Below, in pieces: positions 24,160 through 32,039 of a stretch of 64,000 bases of DNA. The DNA is taken from positions 164,507 to 228,506 of the forward strand of contig CAWHBN010000017.1 of NCBI GenBank assembly GCA_963827705.1, given 5' to 3'. Position 1 is the stretch's first letter. Every line of letters begins with the position of its first letter. The position numbers and the translations under genes are program-made. Source of the DNA: JACDAN01 sp963827705 (GTDB lineage Bacteria > Actinomycetota > Thermoleophilia > Gaiellales > Gaiellaceae). The notes below the pieces were generated by a model. It had not been told where the DNA came from, did no database searches, and saw only the letters and a program-made list of their open reading frames with translations.

Positions 24160-25187
24160 GCGAGCGCGTCCTCTCGCAGCGAGAGCTGAACCGCGCGCTG
24201 CTCGCCCGGCAGCTGCTCCTCGAGCGGGGCCGCATGTCCCTTCCGAAGGCGCTGGAGCGAATCGGCGGCATCCAGGCCCAGTACGCACCGGCCATGTACA
24301 TCGGGCTCTGGTCTCGCGTCGAGGGCCTCGAGCGCGCCGCGCTGACCCGGGCGCTCGAGCGCCGGTCGGTGATCCAGGGGACGCTGATGCGGGCGACGAT
24401 CCACCTGGTCTCCCGCGCCGACTACTGGCCGCTGACGGCGGCGATCCGCGCCGAGCGCAGAGCTTGGTGGGAACGCACCCACAAGCAGGCTGACCCGAAG
24501 CGGGCGCGAGCTGCGGGCAGAAGACTCCGGGCCTTCCTCGCAGGCAGGCCGCGCCGCTGGAAGGAGATCCAGGAGCGGTTCGGACGAGATGATGCGCTCG
24601 CCGCCGCACAGTACGTCGACCTCGTGCGCGTGCCGCCGTCGGGCACCTGGGAGCAGCGGCGCGCCGACCTCTACGGGCTCGCGGAGGAGTGGATCGGCCC
24701 GGACGAGGCCGAACCTGACCAGGGAGTCGAGCTGCTCGTCCGTCGCTACCTCGGCGGCTTCGGGCCCGCGACCCCTGCCGAGGCCGCCGACTTCGGGATG
24801 ATCTCGGTCGCGCGCGTGCGCGCCGCCCTCGGGCGGATGCAGCTGCGGCGCTTCCGCGACGAGAACGGCAGGGAGCTCGTCGACCTGCCGCGAGCACCGC
24901 TCCCTGATCCCGACACGCCGGCGCCGCCGCGCTTCCTGCCGGTCTGGGACGCGACGCTCCTCGTCCATGCGCGACGGACTCAGATCCTTCCGGAGGAGCA
25001 TCGTGCGAGGGTCTTCAACGTCAAGACTCCGAACTCCGTCAATACGTTCCTCGTCGACGGTCAGGTCGCCGGAACCTGGCGGTACGACCGCGATCGAATC
25101 CGGATCGAAGCGTTCGGACGAATCACGCGAACGGCGCGAAAGGAGCTCGACGAGGAGGCCGAACGGCTTGCCGCGTTCCACCACTAG
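24156..25187 (+). CDS. winged-helix DNA-binding (AlkZ-like, HTH_42) protein 1
   Basis: 343 residues. It matches the winged-helix family that includes DNA glycosylase AlkZ/YcaQ: LSQRELNRALLARQLLLERG, ERIGGIQAQYAPAMYIGLWS, GTLMRATIHLVSRADYW, then a C-terminal strand region FLPVWDATLLVHARR and NTFLVDGQVAGTWRYDRDRI. The QAQ motif (here IQAQYAP) corresponds to the catalytic QxQ/QxD loop of AlkZ, so base-excision activity is possible but unproven. The TTG start overlaps the preceding stop. A paralogue follows immediately. Confidence 0.72.
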   Translation: MSERVLSQRELNRALLARQLLLERGRMSLPKALERIGGIQAQYAPAMYIGLWSRVEGLERAALTRALERRSVIQGTLMRATIHLVSRADYWPLTAAIRAERRAWWERTHKQADPKRARAAGRRLRAFLAGRPRRWKEIQERFGRDDALAAAQYVDLVRVPPSGTWEQRRADLYGLAEEWIGPDEAEPDQGVELLVRRYLGGFGPATPAEAADFGMISVARVRAALGRMQLRRFRDENGRELVDLPRAPLPDPDTPAPPRFLPVWDATLLVHARRTQILPEEHRARVFNVKTPNSVNTFLVDGQVAGTWRYDRDRIRIEAFGRITRTARKELDEEAERLAAFHH

Positions 25188-26202
25188 GGCGCTGAGCCAG
25201 CGCGAGCTCAACCGCGCGACGCTCGCCCGCCAGCTGCTGCTCGAACGGGCGCGGCTCCCCGTGGCGCGGGCTGTCGAGCGCCTGTGCGCGATGCAGGCGC
25301 AGTCGGCGAAGGCTCCGTACGCCGGGCTCTGGAGCCGGCTCGAGGGCTTCCGCCGTGAGCAGCTGACGCGCGCGTACGAACGGAAGCGCGTCGTCCGCTC
25401 GACACTCTTCCGGGTCACGATGCAGCTCGTCTCCGCGGCCGATCACCCCTCGTTCGCGGCGCTGATGCACGCTCGCTGGCGCGACGAGTTCGCGAACTGG
25501 AAGCTGCCCGCGGAGGAGTGGTCGCGCCGGATCGTCCGGCTCGCCGAGGACGGGCCGTTCACCTACGCCGCGGCGAACGCAGCCGTGCCCGAGCTCCCCG
25601 AGCGGTACCGCTGGCGTGTCCGCTGCCTGACGCCGCTCGTCCACGTCCCGCCGGCCGGCACGTGGGGCAACCACCGCATCCATGTGACGACCGCGGAGCA
25701 GTGGCTCGGAGCGAGCGAGGTGGACACCAGAGCCGCAGCAGCGCTTCTGATCGAGCGCTACCTCGCCGGCTACGGCCCGGCGTCGAAGGCGGACCTTCAG
25801 CGCTTCTCGGGCCTCCGCGCCGGCGACGTGAATGCCGGCTTCGAGGAGCTCGAGCCGCGGCTCATCCAGTTCGAGGCGGAGGACGGCCGGACGCTCTTCG
25901 ACCTTCGACGCGCCAAGCGACCGCCGGCGGACACGCCCGCGCCGATCCGGTTCCTGCCGGAGTGGGACCACCTGATCCTCGGCTTCGACGAACGGTCGCG
26001 CGTGCTTCCTCCCGACGTTGCGCCGGCGGTGATCAAGAAGAACGGAGACGTCCTCCCCACGTTCCTCGTGGACGGAGTCGTCGCCGGAATCTGGCGCTAC
26101 GAGGACGGCAGGGTGAAGACCGAGCCGTTCGCGCCGCTTCCGCGCGCCGCGCGACGGGAGCTCGAGGACGAGGGCCGGCGCCTGGCAGCCTTTCTCGCGT
26201 GA
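25168..26202 (+). CDS. winged-helix DNA-binding (AlkZ-like, HTH_42) protein 2
   Basis: 344 residues, a tandem paralogue of the preceding gene: LSQRELNRATLARQLLLERA, ERLCAMQAQSAKAPYAGLWS, STLFRVTMQLVSAADH, FLPEWDHLILGFDERSRVLP and PTFLVDGVVAGIWRYEDGRV. The corresponding loop reads MQAQSAK. The TTG start lies 20 nt inside the previous gene behind GGAGG, which sets both start and overlap. Clear divergence between the two copies suggests an old duplication with separate substrates. Confidence 0.72.
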   Translation: MPRSTTRALSQRELNRATLARQLLLERARLPVARAVERLCAMQAQSAKAPYAGLWSRLEGFRREQLTRAYERKRVVRSTLFRVTMQLVSAADHPSFAALMHARWRDEFANWKLPAEEWSRRIVRLAEDGPFTYAAANAAVPELPERYRWRVRCLTPLVHVPPAGTWGNHRIHVTTAEQWLGASEVDTRAAAALLIERYLAGYGPASKADLQRFSGLRAGDVNAGFEELEPRLIQFEAEDGRTLFDLRRAKRPPADTPAPIRFLPEWDHLILGFDERSRVLPPDVAPAVIKKNGDVLPTFLVDGVVAGIWRYEDGRVKTEPFAPLPRAARRELEDEGRRLAAFLA

Positions 26203-27153
26203 ACGCCCCGACGTTCGACGACGTCCTCGCGGCGAGGGAACGGATCGCGCCCCACCTGCGGCCGACACCGCTCTACCGCTGGCCCGATCTGTGCGAGCTC
26301 GCCGGCGCCGATGTCTGGGTCAAGCACGAGAACCACCAGCCCGTCGGCGCTTTCAAGGTTCGCGGCGGTGTCAACCTCGTCTCGCAGCTCTCGGAGGACG
26401 AGCGGCGGCACGGCCTCATCTCGGCCTCCACGGGAAACCACGGTCAGTCGATCGCCTTCGCGGCCAAGCTGTTCGGCGTCCGGGCGACGATCTGCGTCCC
26501 CGTCGGCGCGAACCCGCTGAAGGTCTCGGCGATCGAGGCTCTCGGCGCCGAGATCGTGACCGAGGGCCGCGACTTCGACGAGGCCCGCGAGCACTGCGAG
26601 GACCTGGCCCGGAAGCACGGGTACCGCTACGTCCACTCCGGCGACGAGCCGCACCTGATCGCGGGGGTCGCAACCGAGGCGCTCGAGATCCTCGAGGAGC
26701 AACCCGAGACGGACGTCGTCATCGTTCCGGTCGGAGGCGGAAGCGGTGTGGCCGGCGCCTGCATCGCAGCGCGAGGGATGGGCGGGTCGGCTCGGGTGAT
26801 CGGCGTCCAGTCGGAGGCAGCGCCGGCGGCCTTCCGACGCCTGGAAGCACCGGAACCTCGAGGCCGACCAGATGAGGACGGTCGCGGAAGGGCTCGCAAC
26901 ACGAGTGCCCTTCGAGCTCCCGCAGCGGATCATGTGGGACCTGCTCGAGGAGTTCGTGCTCGTGAGCGAGGACGAGATCCTGACCGCGACCCGGCTGATG
27001 ATCGAGGGAACGCGCAACCTCGTCGAGCCCGCCGGCGCTGCCCCGCTCGCCGCTGCGCTCCGGCTGCGTGAACGGCTCGCGGGTCAACGGGTCGCGCTCG
27101 TCTGCAGCGGTGGGAACATCAGCCTCGACCAGCTGCGGGCCGTTCTCGCGTGA
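26199..27153 (+). CDS. threonine/serine dehydratase-like PLP enzyme, frameshifted near 26835
   Basis: The first ~213 residues are a good fold-type II PLP enzyme: RPTPLYRWPDLCELAGADVW, the PLP lysine in QPVGAFKVRGG, STGNHGQSIAFAAKLFGVRA and the phosphate-binding VGGGSGVAGACIA. After SEAAPAAFR the frame is lost; the true continuation WKHRNLEADQMRTVAEGLAT is in the next frame and ends LVCSGGNISLDQLRAVLA at 27153. One missing base near 26835 explains it. The enzyme would remove ammonia from Thr or Ser to give 2-oxoacids. The GTG start overlaps the preceding stop by 4 nt. Confidence 0.75.
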
Positions 27154-27154
27154 T

Positions 27155-27874
27155 TTACGACGGTGGAGCTGCTCGGCTGACGGAGCGGTAGAAGGACGCG
27201 GCACCGCGGGGGATCCCGTCGTCGAGTCCGAGCTCGGCGCACATGTCGGCGATCTCCTCCATCTCCGGCGCCCAGCGCCAGGCGCGGTCGGCAACCCACT
27301 GGAGCCGGTCGGCCGGCACACCCTCGGCCTCGAGTCGGTCGTCCACGCCGTACGCCTTCGCAATCGAGTGAGCCTGCGAGGTCAGCGCGATCCCGATCTT
27401 GTTCCATCCGCCGAACGCCATCTTCAGCGCCGACGCAGCGCCGACCTGCTCGCCGATCGGGATCGCCGTCACCTCCGAGCCGGCGAAGAGCCGCGCGACC
27501 TCCTCGGAGCCCGGGCCTGCGAGGTAGAGGTTGATCCCCCTGGCGGCGATGATCGAGCCGTCGATGATCCGCGGTCCGAGCCCGGCGATGCGGCGCATCC
27601 GCTCCGGCGAGATCGCATTGGCCTCGACGTACGTTCCGTCGAAGCCGAGTGCGACGACCTGCTCGGCAGTCTCCTCGGCGATCGCCGGCGGGCAGATCGA
27701 GAGGATCGTCTCGCTCGCTCGCACCAGCTCCTCTACCGAGCGCACATCGGTGAAGCTCGCGGCGCGCTCTGCTGTTGCCTTGCTCCGGCCCTCGCTCGCC
27801 CAGATGACTTCGGCGCTCACGGCGTTCCCGACCGCGGCGCCCATCTCGCCGGGAAAGAGGAGCCCGACTCTCAA
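27155..27874 (-). CDS. NAD(P)-binding oxidoreductase with DUF1932-type C-terminus
   Basis: 239 residues. The N-terminus VGLLFPGEMGAAVGNAV is the Rossmann glycine motif of 6-phosphogluconate/hydroxyisobutyrate dehydrogenase relatives, followed by ILSICPPAIAEETAEQVVAL and EANAISPERMRRIA. The C-terminal helices (SALKMAFGGWNKIGIALTSQ) fit DUF1932. The usual catalytic Lys region, KMAFGGWNK, is present. Substrate unknown. The TTG start shares TTGA with the stop of the upstream MBL-fold gene, so the two are likely translated together. Confidence 0.75.
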   Translation of the reverse strand: MRVGLLFPGEMGAAVGNAVSAEVIWASEGRSKATAERAASFTDVRSVEELVRASETILSICPPAIAEETAEQVVALGFDGTYVEANAISPERMRRIAGLGPRIIDGSIIAARGINLYLAGPGSEEVARLFAGSEVTAIPIGEQVGAASALKMAFGGWNKIGIALTSQAHSIAKAYGVDDRLEAEGVPADRLQWVADRAWRWAPEMEEIADMCAELGLDDGIPRGAASFYRSVSRAAPPS

Positions 27875-28521
27875 ATGCGCTCGATGCGCGAGCCGCCCAT
27901 GATCCTGCCGGTGCCGTCGTCGAACCGCACCCAGCCCTTGCCGTTGCCGTCGTAGTCGGGCGACCAGACGGCGATCACGCCTTCGCGGCCGTCGACCCGG
28001 CAGCGCTCGGTCCCTTCGGGCTCCGCGCCGCGCCAGACCCGGACGAACGGGTTCTCCTCCCACTCGCGGCCGATCGTCGTCTCGTCGGTGTGGCCGGGAT
28101 ACACGCGGGTCTCCGGCGGGAGCTCCATCAGGCGCATCACCGAGTCCCGCACCTGGTCGGGATCGCCGCCGCCGACGGCGTCCTTGAACAGGACGTCGCC
28201 CGAGAAGAGCGCGTCGCCGACGAGGAACGCGAGGTGGTCGTCTGCGTGTCCCGGAGTCGCGATCGCCCGGAAGCTCAGCCCGCCGGCCTCGTGCGAGCCG
28301 GTGACGACCGGGAGGCCGAGCTCGCCCTCGTGCTCGACATGGTCGGGATCGCCGTGCGTCCGCAGGACGTGGCTCGGACGGACGTTCCAACGCTCGGCCG
28401 CCTCGAAGAGCGGCTCGAGCGGCGCACCCGAGTCCACGTACACGGCCGCTCCACCCTCCTCGTCGGCGACGAGATAGGCGTTCGAAAGCCAGCCTGGATG
28501 CATGCTTCGCGCGACGAGCAT
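27871..28521 (-). CDS. MBL-fold metallo-hydrolase with altered metal motif
   Basis: 216 residues with the beta-lactamase fold: YLVADEEGGAAVYVDSGAP, VLRTHGDPDHVEHEGELGLP, FRAIATPGHADDHLAFLVGD, ALFSGDVLF and YPGHTDETTIGREWEENPFV, close to glyoxalase II-like hydrolases. The canonical HxHxDH reads HGDPDH here, so the second His is replaced by Asp while the Asp-His pair and the later His residues remain. Members hydrolyse thioesters or related bonds, or act as persulfide dioxygenases. It starts with ATG at 28521 and is divergent from pspA. Confidence 0.75.
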   Translation of the reverse strand: MLVARSMHPGWLSNAYLVADEEGGAAVYVDSGAPLEPLFEAAERWNVRPSHVLRTHGDPDHVEHEGELGLPVVTGSHEAGGLSFRAIATPGHADDHLAFLVGDALFSGDVLFKDAVGGGDPDQVRDSVMRLMELPPETRVYPGHTDETTIGREWEENPFVRVWRGAEPEGTERCRVDGREGVIAVWSPDYDGNGKGWVRFDDGTGRIMGGSRIERI

Positions 28522-28560
28522 GGACGCGTAGGGTACGCCTCAAACGAGGAGGAGGATTCG

Positions 28561-29292
28561 GTGGCCGGTCTGATCGAGCGCATGTCCCTGGTGATCAAGT
28601 CGAAGTTGAACAAGCTCCTCGACCGGGCGGAGGACCCGGCCGAGACGCTGGACTACTCCTACGAGCAGCAGCGTCAGCTGCTCCAGAACGTCAAGCGGGG
28701 GATCGCGGACGTCGCGACCTCCAAGAAGCGACTTCAGCTCCAGACCGACAAGCTGGAGCAGAGCCTGGTCAAGCTGGACTCGCAGGCCCGCGACGCGGTC
28801 GCGGCCGGTCGGGAGGATCTCGCGCGCGCCGCGCTCGAGCGGAAGACGCTCGCGCAGCAGCAGCTCCAGGATCTCGACGGGCAGATCGAGCAGCTCGACC
28901 AGCAGCAGCAGAAGCTCGCGGCGTCCGAGAAGCAGCTGGCCGCGAAGATCGAGGCCTTCCGGTCGCAGAAGGAGGTCATCAAGGCGCAGTACTCGGCCGC
29001 CGAGGCGCAGGTCCGGATCGGCGAGGCGGCGACCGGGATCGGCGAGCAGATGGCCGACACCGGGCTCGCGATCGAGCGGGCGCGCGACAAGACGGAGCAG
29101 ATGCAGGCTCGAGCGTCGGCGGTCGACGAGCTGATCGCGGCGGGGACCCTGGAGGACTTCACCGCGGGCGACCAGACCCAGCTCGACCGCGAGCTGGCCG
29201 CGATCTCGGCCGACCGGCAGGTCGACGCCGAGCTCGAGAAGCTCCGCGCCGAGGTCGGGACCGGCTCGGGCCAGAAGGAGATCGAGCAGTGA
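28561..29292 (+). CDS. pspA: PspA/IM30 family envelope-stress protein
   Basis: 243 residues, nearly all coiled coil: LIERMSLVIKSKLNKLLDRA (membrane-binding amphipathic helix), DPAETLDYSYEQQRQLLQNV, then long helices with LEQSLVKLDSQARDAVAAGR and the acidic end. This is the ESCRT-III-like PspA fold that assembles on damaged membranes. The GTG start has an AGGAGGA site 8 nt upstream. It is followed by pspAA with a 4-nt overlap, a pair typical of actinobacteria, and faces pspAB and htpX across a bicupin gene. Confidence 0.9.
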   Translation: MAGLIERMSLVIKSKLNKLLDRAEDPAETLDYSYEQQRQLLQNVKRGIADVATSKKRLQLQTDKLEQSLVKLDSQARDAVAAGREDLARAALERKTLAQQQLQDLDGQIEQLDQQQQKLAASEKQLAAKIEAFRSQKEVIKAQYSAAEAQVRIGEAATGIGEQMADTGLAIERARDKTEQMQARASAVDELIAAGTLEDFTAGDQTQLDRELAAISADRQVDAELEKLRAEVGTGSGQKEIEQ

Positions 29293-29579
29293 TCGCACGC
29301 CTCATGGGCGAGGGCCAGTACCGCATCGACGACGAGCTGCGCGGGCAGCTCAACGAGCTGGACGACCGCGCTTCCGCGGCAGTCGAGGCCGACGACGAGC
29401 CCACGCTCGACGCTGTCCTCGACGACATGTGGGAGCTCGTGCGCGGCCGCGGAGAGCGGCTGCCCGACGAGGACCTCTCCGCGTCGGACGTCGTGATCCC
29501 GCCCAGCGATCTCACCCTGGAGGAGACGAAGAAGCTCTTCTCCGAGGATGGGCTCGTCCCGGACTTGCCTGCGCCGTGA
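29289..29579 (+). CDS. pspAA: PspA-associated protein PspAA
   Basis: 96 residues: IARLMGEGQYRIDDELRGQL, NELDDRASAAVEADDEPTLD, then PDEDLSASDVVIPPSDLTLE and ETKKLFSEDGLVPDLPAP. This matches the PspAA component, a small domain coupled to PspA in actinobacteria and cyanobacteria. Its role is not settled; it is thought to help sense or regulate the stress response. GTG start within the pspA stop. Confidence 0.85.
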   Translation: MIARLMGEGQYRIDDELRGQLNELDDRASAAVEADDEPTLDAVLDDMWELVRGRGERLPDEDLSASDVVIPPSDLTLEETKKLFSEDGLVPDLPAP

Positions 29580-30517
29580 ACGGCGAGGGCGGCCTCGTCC
29601 ACTGGGACGACGTCGAGCCGCAACGAGACGACGAAGGGCATTTCGGCTTCGCTGTTCGCCGCCTTGGTCGCGCGGCCGGCTGCGTCGAAGTGACCGTGAA
29701 CCGTGCCGAGATCTCACCCGGGCGGTGGTCGACGCCCGCGCACGTCGAGGACGAGGAGATCTTCTTCGTGCTCGGCGGGTCGGGGCTCTCCTGGCAGGAC
29801 GGCAAGGTCTACGAGGTCCGCGAGGGCGACTGCATCGTCCACCGAGCTCGGAGGGAGGCGCACACGCTGCGCGGAGGAGACGACGGCCTCGACGTGTTGG
29901 CGTTCGGACGCACCGGCGGCGACGGGCATGCCACGCTGCCTCGCGCCGGCGTCACCTGGCTCGGCTCGAGCTGGGTCGCGTCCGGCGAGGGCGGCCATCC
30001 ATGGGACCAGGAGGCGGAGGCCGGCGAGCCCGAGGTCGGGGAGCCTGCCGAGCGGCCGAAGAACATCGTCAACGTCGCCGACCTCGAGCAGGAGCGCTGG
30101 ATCGACCTGGCGGACGCGGCCGGATCCGCCAAGTCCGGGCTGAACGTCGTGACGGTGGGCGCCGGCAAGCTGCCGGCCCCGGCGCACTGCCATTCGGCAG
30201 AGGAGGAGATCTTCGTCGTGCTGGAGGGAGACGGGACGCTGGAGCTCGTCCCCAGCCCGCGGGCCCGCGACCGCGGCCACGAGGAGGAGCACGTCCCGAT
30301 TCGGGCGGGCCACGTCGTCGCGCGGCCGGCGGGGACGCAGATCTCGCACGCGTTCCGCGGAGGCGAGAACGGGATGAAGGTCCTGATGTACGGCTGGCGG
30401 AGCACGAACGACATCACCTACTACCCGCGCTCGAACAAGATCGGCTTCCGGGGCGTCGGGTTGATGACGCGCCTCGAGCCGCTCGACTACTGGGACGGCG
30501 AGGAGCCGCCCGGCTAG
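29576..30517 (+). CDS. bicupin protein linked to the Psp module
   Basis: 313 residues with two cupin barrels. The first has RWSTPAHVEDEEIFFVLGGS and a cupin-2 strand REGDCIVHRARREAHTLRGG; the second has PAPAHCHSAEEEIFVVLEGD, ELVPSP and HVVARPAGTQISHAFRGGEN. The second barrel keeps the HxH and Glu ligands for a metal ion; the first has only one His. Cupins of this type often bind sugars or act as dioxygenases. It overlaps pspAA by 4 nt (GTGA), so it is likely part of the same transcript. A role in envelope stress is inferred from position. Confidence 0.75.
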   Translation: MNGEGGLVHWDDVEPQRDDEGHFGFAVRRLGRAAGCVEVTVNRAEISPGRWSTPAHVEDEEIFFVLGGSGLSWQDGKVYEVREGDCIVHRARREAHTLRGGDDGLDVLAFGRTGGDGHATLPRAGVTWLGSSWVASGEGGHPWDQEAEAGEPEVGEPAERPKNIVNVADLEQERWIDLADAAGSAKSGLNVVTVGAGKLPAPAHCHSAEEEIFVVLEGDGTLELVPSPRARDRGHEEEHVPIRAGHVVARPAGTQISHAFRGGENGMKVLMYGWRSTNDITYYPRSNKIGFRGVGLMTRLEPLDYWDGEEPPG

Positions 30518-30521
30518 TCCG

Positions 30522-30554
30522 GCCACGTCCGAGTGACTGTCACTCGGACGTGGC
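30522..30554. terminator. 33-bp palindrome between convergent genes (family copy 1)
   Basis: Arms of 16 bp around a single centre base, placed exactly between the two stop codons. It can act as a bidirectional terminator. The inner 23 bp, GTCCGAGTGAC-T-GTCACTCGGAC, belongs to an interspersed family with copies at 36854 and 56318; here one pair is T-A where copy 2 has G-C, so the stem is kept. Confidence 0.65.
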
Positions 30555-31121
30555 TCAGATAGGCAGCCCGTAGAGCGCGAACCACATCGAGATGTCCGGC
30601 TCGATGGGCAGCTCTTTCTCCAGCTTCGCCTTCAGCTCCAGCTCCTCGGCGTTGTCGCGCTCGCGCTCCCCGGTCGGCACGAACGGCCAGAAGGCGCCGC
30701 GTTTGTAGCCGTAGACGAAGTAGACGGGATGTTTCCCACCGTCGAACCGCGTCACCGCCGCGAGGAGCTGCGGACCGAACCCGCGCTCGGCCAGCTCACC
30801 CGCAACGAGGTGGACGGTCGTGACGAGGTCCTCGAACTGCTCGTCGCGGACGATCAGCCACTCGTAGCCGTAGTCGTCCGAGCGCCGCTCGATCCTCGAG
30901 GAAGACTCCCGCGCCGCCACGTCGAGCAGCTCCTGCATCTCGTTCTCGGCCCGGACGAACTCGCCCGCAGAGAGCGGCTTGAAGACGACCGCTGCGACGC
31001 CGGCCGGCCGAAGACCGAGCTCGGCCTCCATCGACACCGCCGCGGAGGGAAGCGCGAAGAGCGCGTCCCGCTTCGCCTCCTTCAGACGCTTCCGTCCGAA
31101 GAGGACGTCCCGAATTCCCAC
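30555..31121 (-). CDS. pspAB: PspA-associated protein PspAB
   Basis: 188 residues: MGIRDVLFGRKRLKEAKRDA, LFALPSAAVSMEAELGLRPA then GVAAVVFKPLSAGEFVRAEN, and DDYGYEWLIVRDEQFEDLVT. It closely follows the PspAB family found next to pspAA and htpX in actinobacteria. Function is unproven; genetic association suggests a role in membrane quality control. It is downstream of htpX with only 6 nt between them, so the two form an operon that faces pspA-pspAA-cupin. Confidence 0.82.
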   Translation of the reverse strand: MGIRDVLFGRKRLKEAKRDALFALPSAAVSMEAELGLRPAGVAAVVFKPLSAGEFVRAENEMQELLDVAARESSSRIERRSDDYGYEWLIVRDEQFEDLVTTVHLVAGELAERGFGPQLLAAVTRFDGGKHPVYFVYGYKRGAFWPFVPTGERERDNAEELELKAKLEKELPIEPDISMWFALYGLPI

Positions 31122-31127
31122 GCGGCC

Positions 31128-32039
31128 TTAGGGGGCGACCGGCCGGCCCATCTCCCGAGAGATCTCGGCGAGCCGGGCGAGCCGCTTCTCGAGCGGCGGG
31201 TGCGTCATGAAGAACTCCGCGAACGAGGACTTCAGGTTCGTCGGCACGATGAAGAACGCGTTCAGGCCCTGAACCTCGCGAAGATCCTTCTGCGGGATCT
31301 GCTGGATCTGCCCGGCGATCCGCTGGAGCGCGGACATCAGGTTCTCCGGCGCGCCGGTGATGAGCGCGGCGCCCCGATCGGCCGCGTACTCGCGGTAGCG
31401 CGAGATCATCAGGATCAGCACGTAGCTGAGGACGTAGGTCAGCATCGCGACGAGGAACATGATCAGCCAGACGGGCGTCCCGCCGCCCCGGTCCCTGCCG
31501 CCGCCGCCGAACATCCCGCCGAAGAGGCCGATGCGCATCAGCAGCGCGGCGACCATCGCGAAGAAGCTCGACACGGTCATGATCGCGACGTCGCGATTCC
31601 CGATGTGGGACAGCTCGTGGGCGAGCACGCCCTCGACCTCCGGCTTGCTGAGCCTGTACCAGAGCCCCTCGGTCACAGCGACGACGGAGTTCTTCGGATT
31701 CCTCCCGGTTGCGAACGCGTTCGGCACGTCGGTGGGTACCACGGCGATCCGCGGCTTGGGCAGGTCGGCCATCGCGCAGAGGCGCTCGACCATGTCGTGG
31801 AGCTCCGGCGCCTCGTCGCGCTCGACCACCTTCGCGCGCGACGCAGCGAGCGCAATCTTGTCCGATGTGTAGTACTGGACAAATGCGAGGCCGCCCATGA
31901 TCACGAGGAGGAACCAGATCCCGACGTTCGTGAACGCGACCAGCGCGACGAAGAACCCCACGTAGAGGGCTCCGAGGAGGAACATCGTCAAGAACATGCG
32001 GAACGACAGGCCCGCATCTCTTCCGTACGTGCGCTGCAT
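31128..32039 (-). CDS. htpX: membrane zinc metalloprotease HtpX (M48)
   Basis: About 303 residues with four membrane segments (FLTMFLLGALYVGFFVALVA, WFLLVIMGGLAFVQYY, IMTVSSFFAMVAALLM, VWLIMFLVAMLTYVLSYVLI). The zinc site is GVLAHELSHIGNRD (HExxH) with the third ligand in YREYAADRGAAL. HtpX degrades damaged membrane proteins and fits the neighbouring Psp genes. ATG 32039 (MQRTYGRDAG) is preferred to a longer start at 32072, because the family normally begins with this Arg-rich segment. Its 5' end overlaps the divergent membrane gene, so both may have very short leaders. Confidence 0.85.
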   Translation of the reverse strand: MQRTYGRDAGLSFRMFLTMFLLGALYVGFFVALVAFTNVGIWFLLVIMGGLAFVQYYTSDKIALAASRAKVVERDEAPELHDMVERLCAMADLPKPRIAVVPTDVPNAFATGRNPKNSVVAVTEGLWYRLSKPEVEGVLAHELSHIGNRDVAIMTVSSFFAMVAALLMRIGLFGGMFGGGGRDRGGGTPVWLIMFLVAMLTYVLSYVLILMISRYREYAADRGAALITGAPENLMSALQRIAGQIQQIPQKDLREVQGLNAFFIVPTNLKSSFAEFFMTHPPLEKRLARLAEISREMGRPVAP

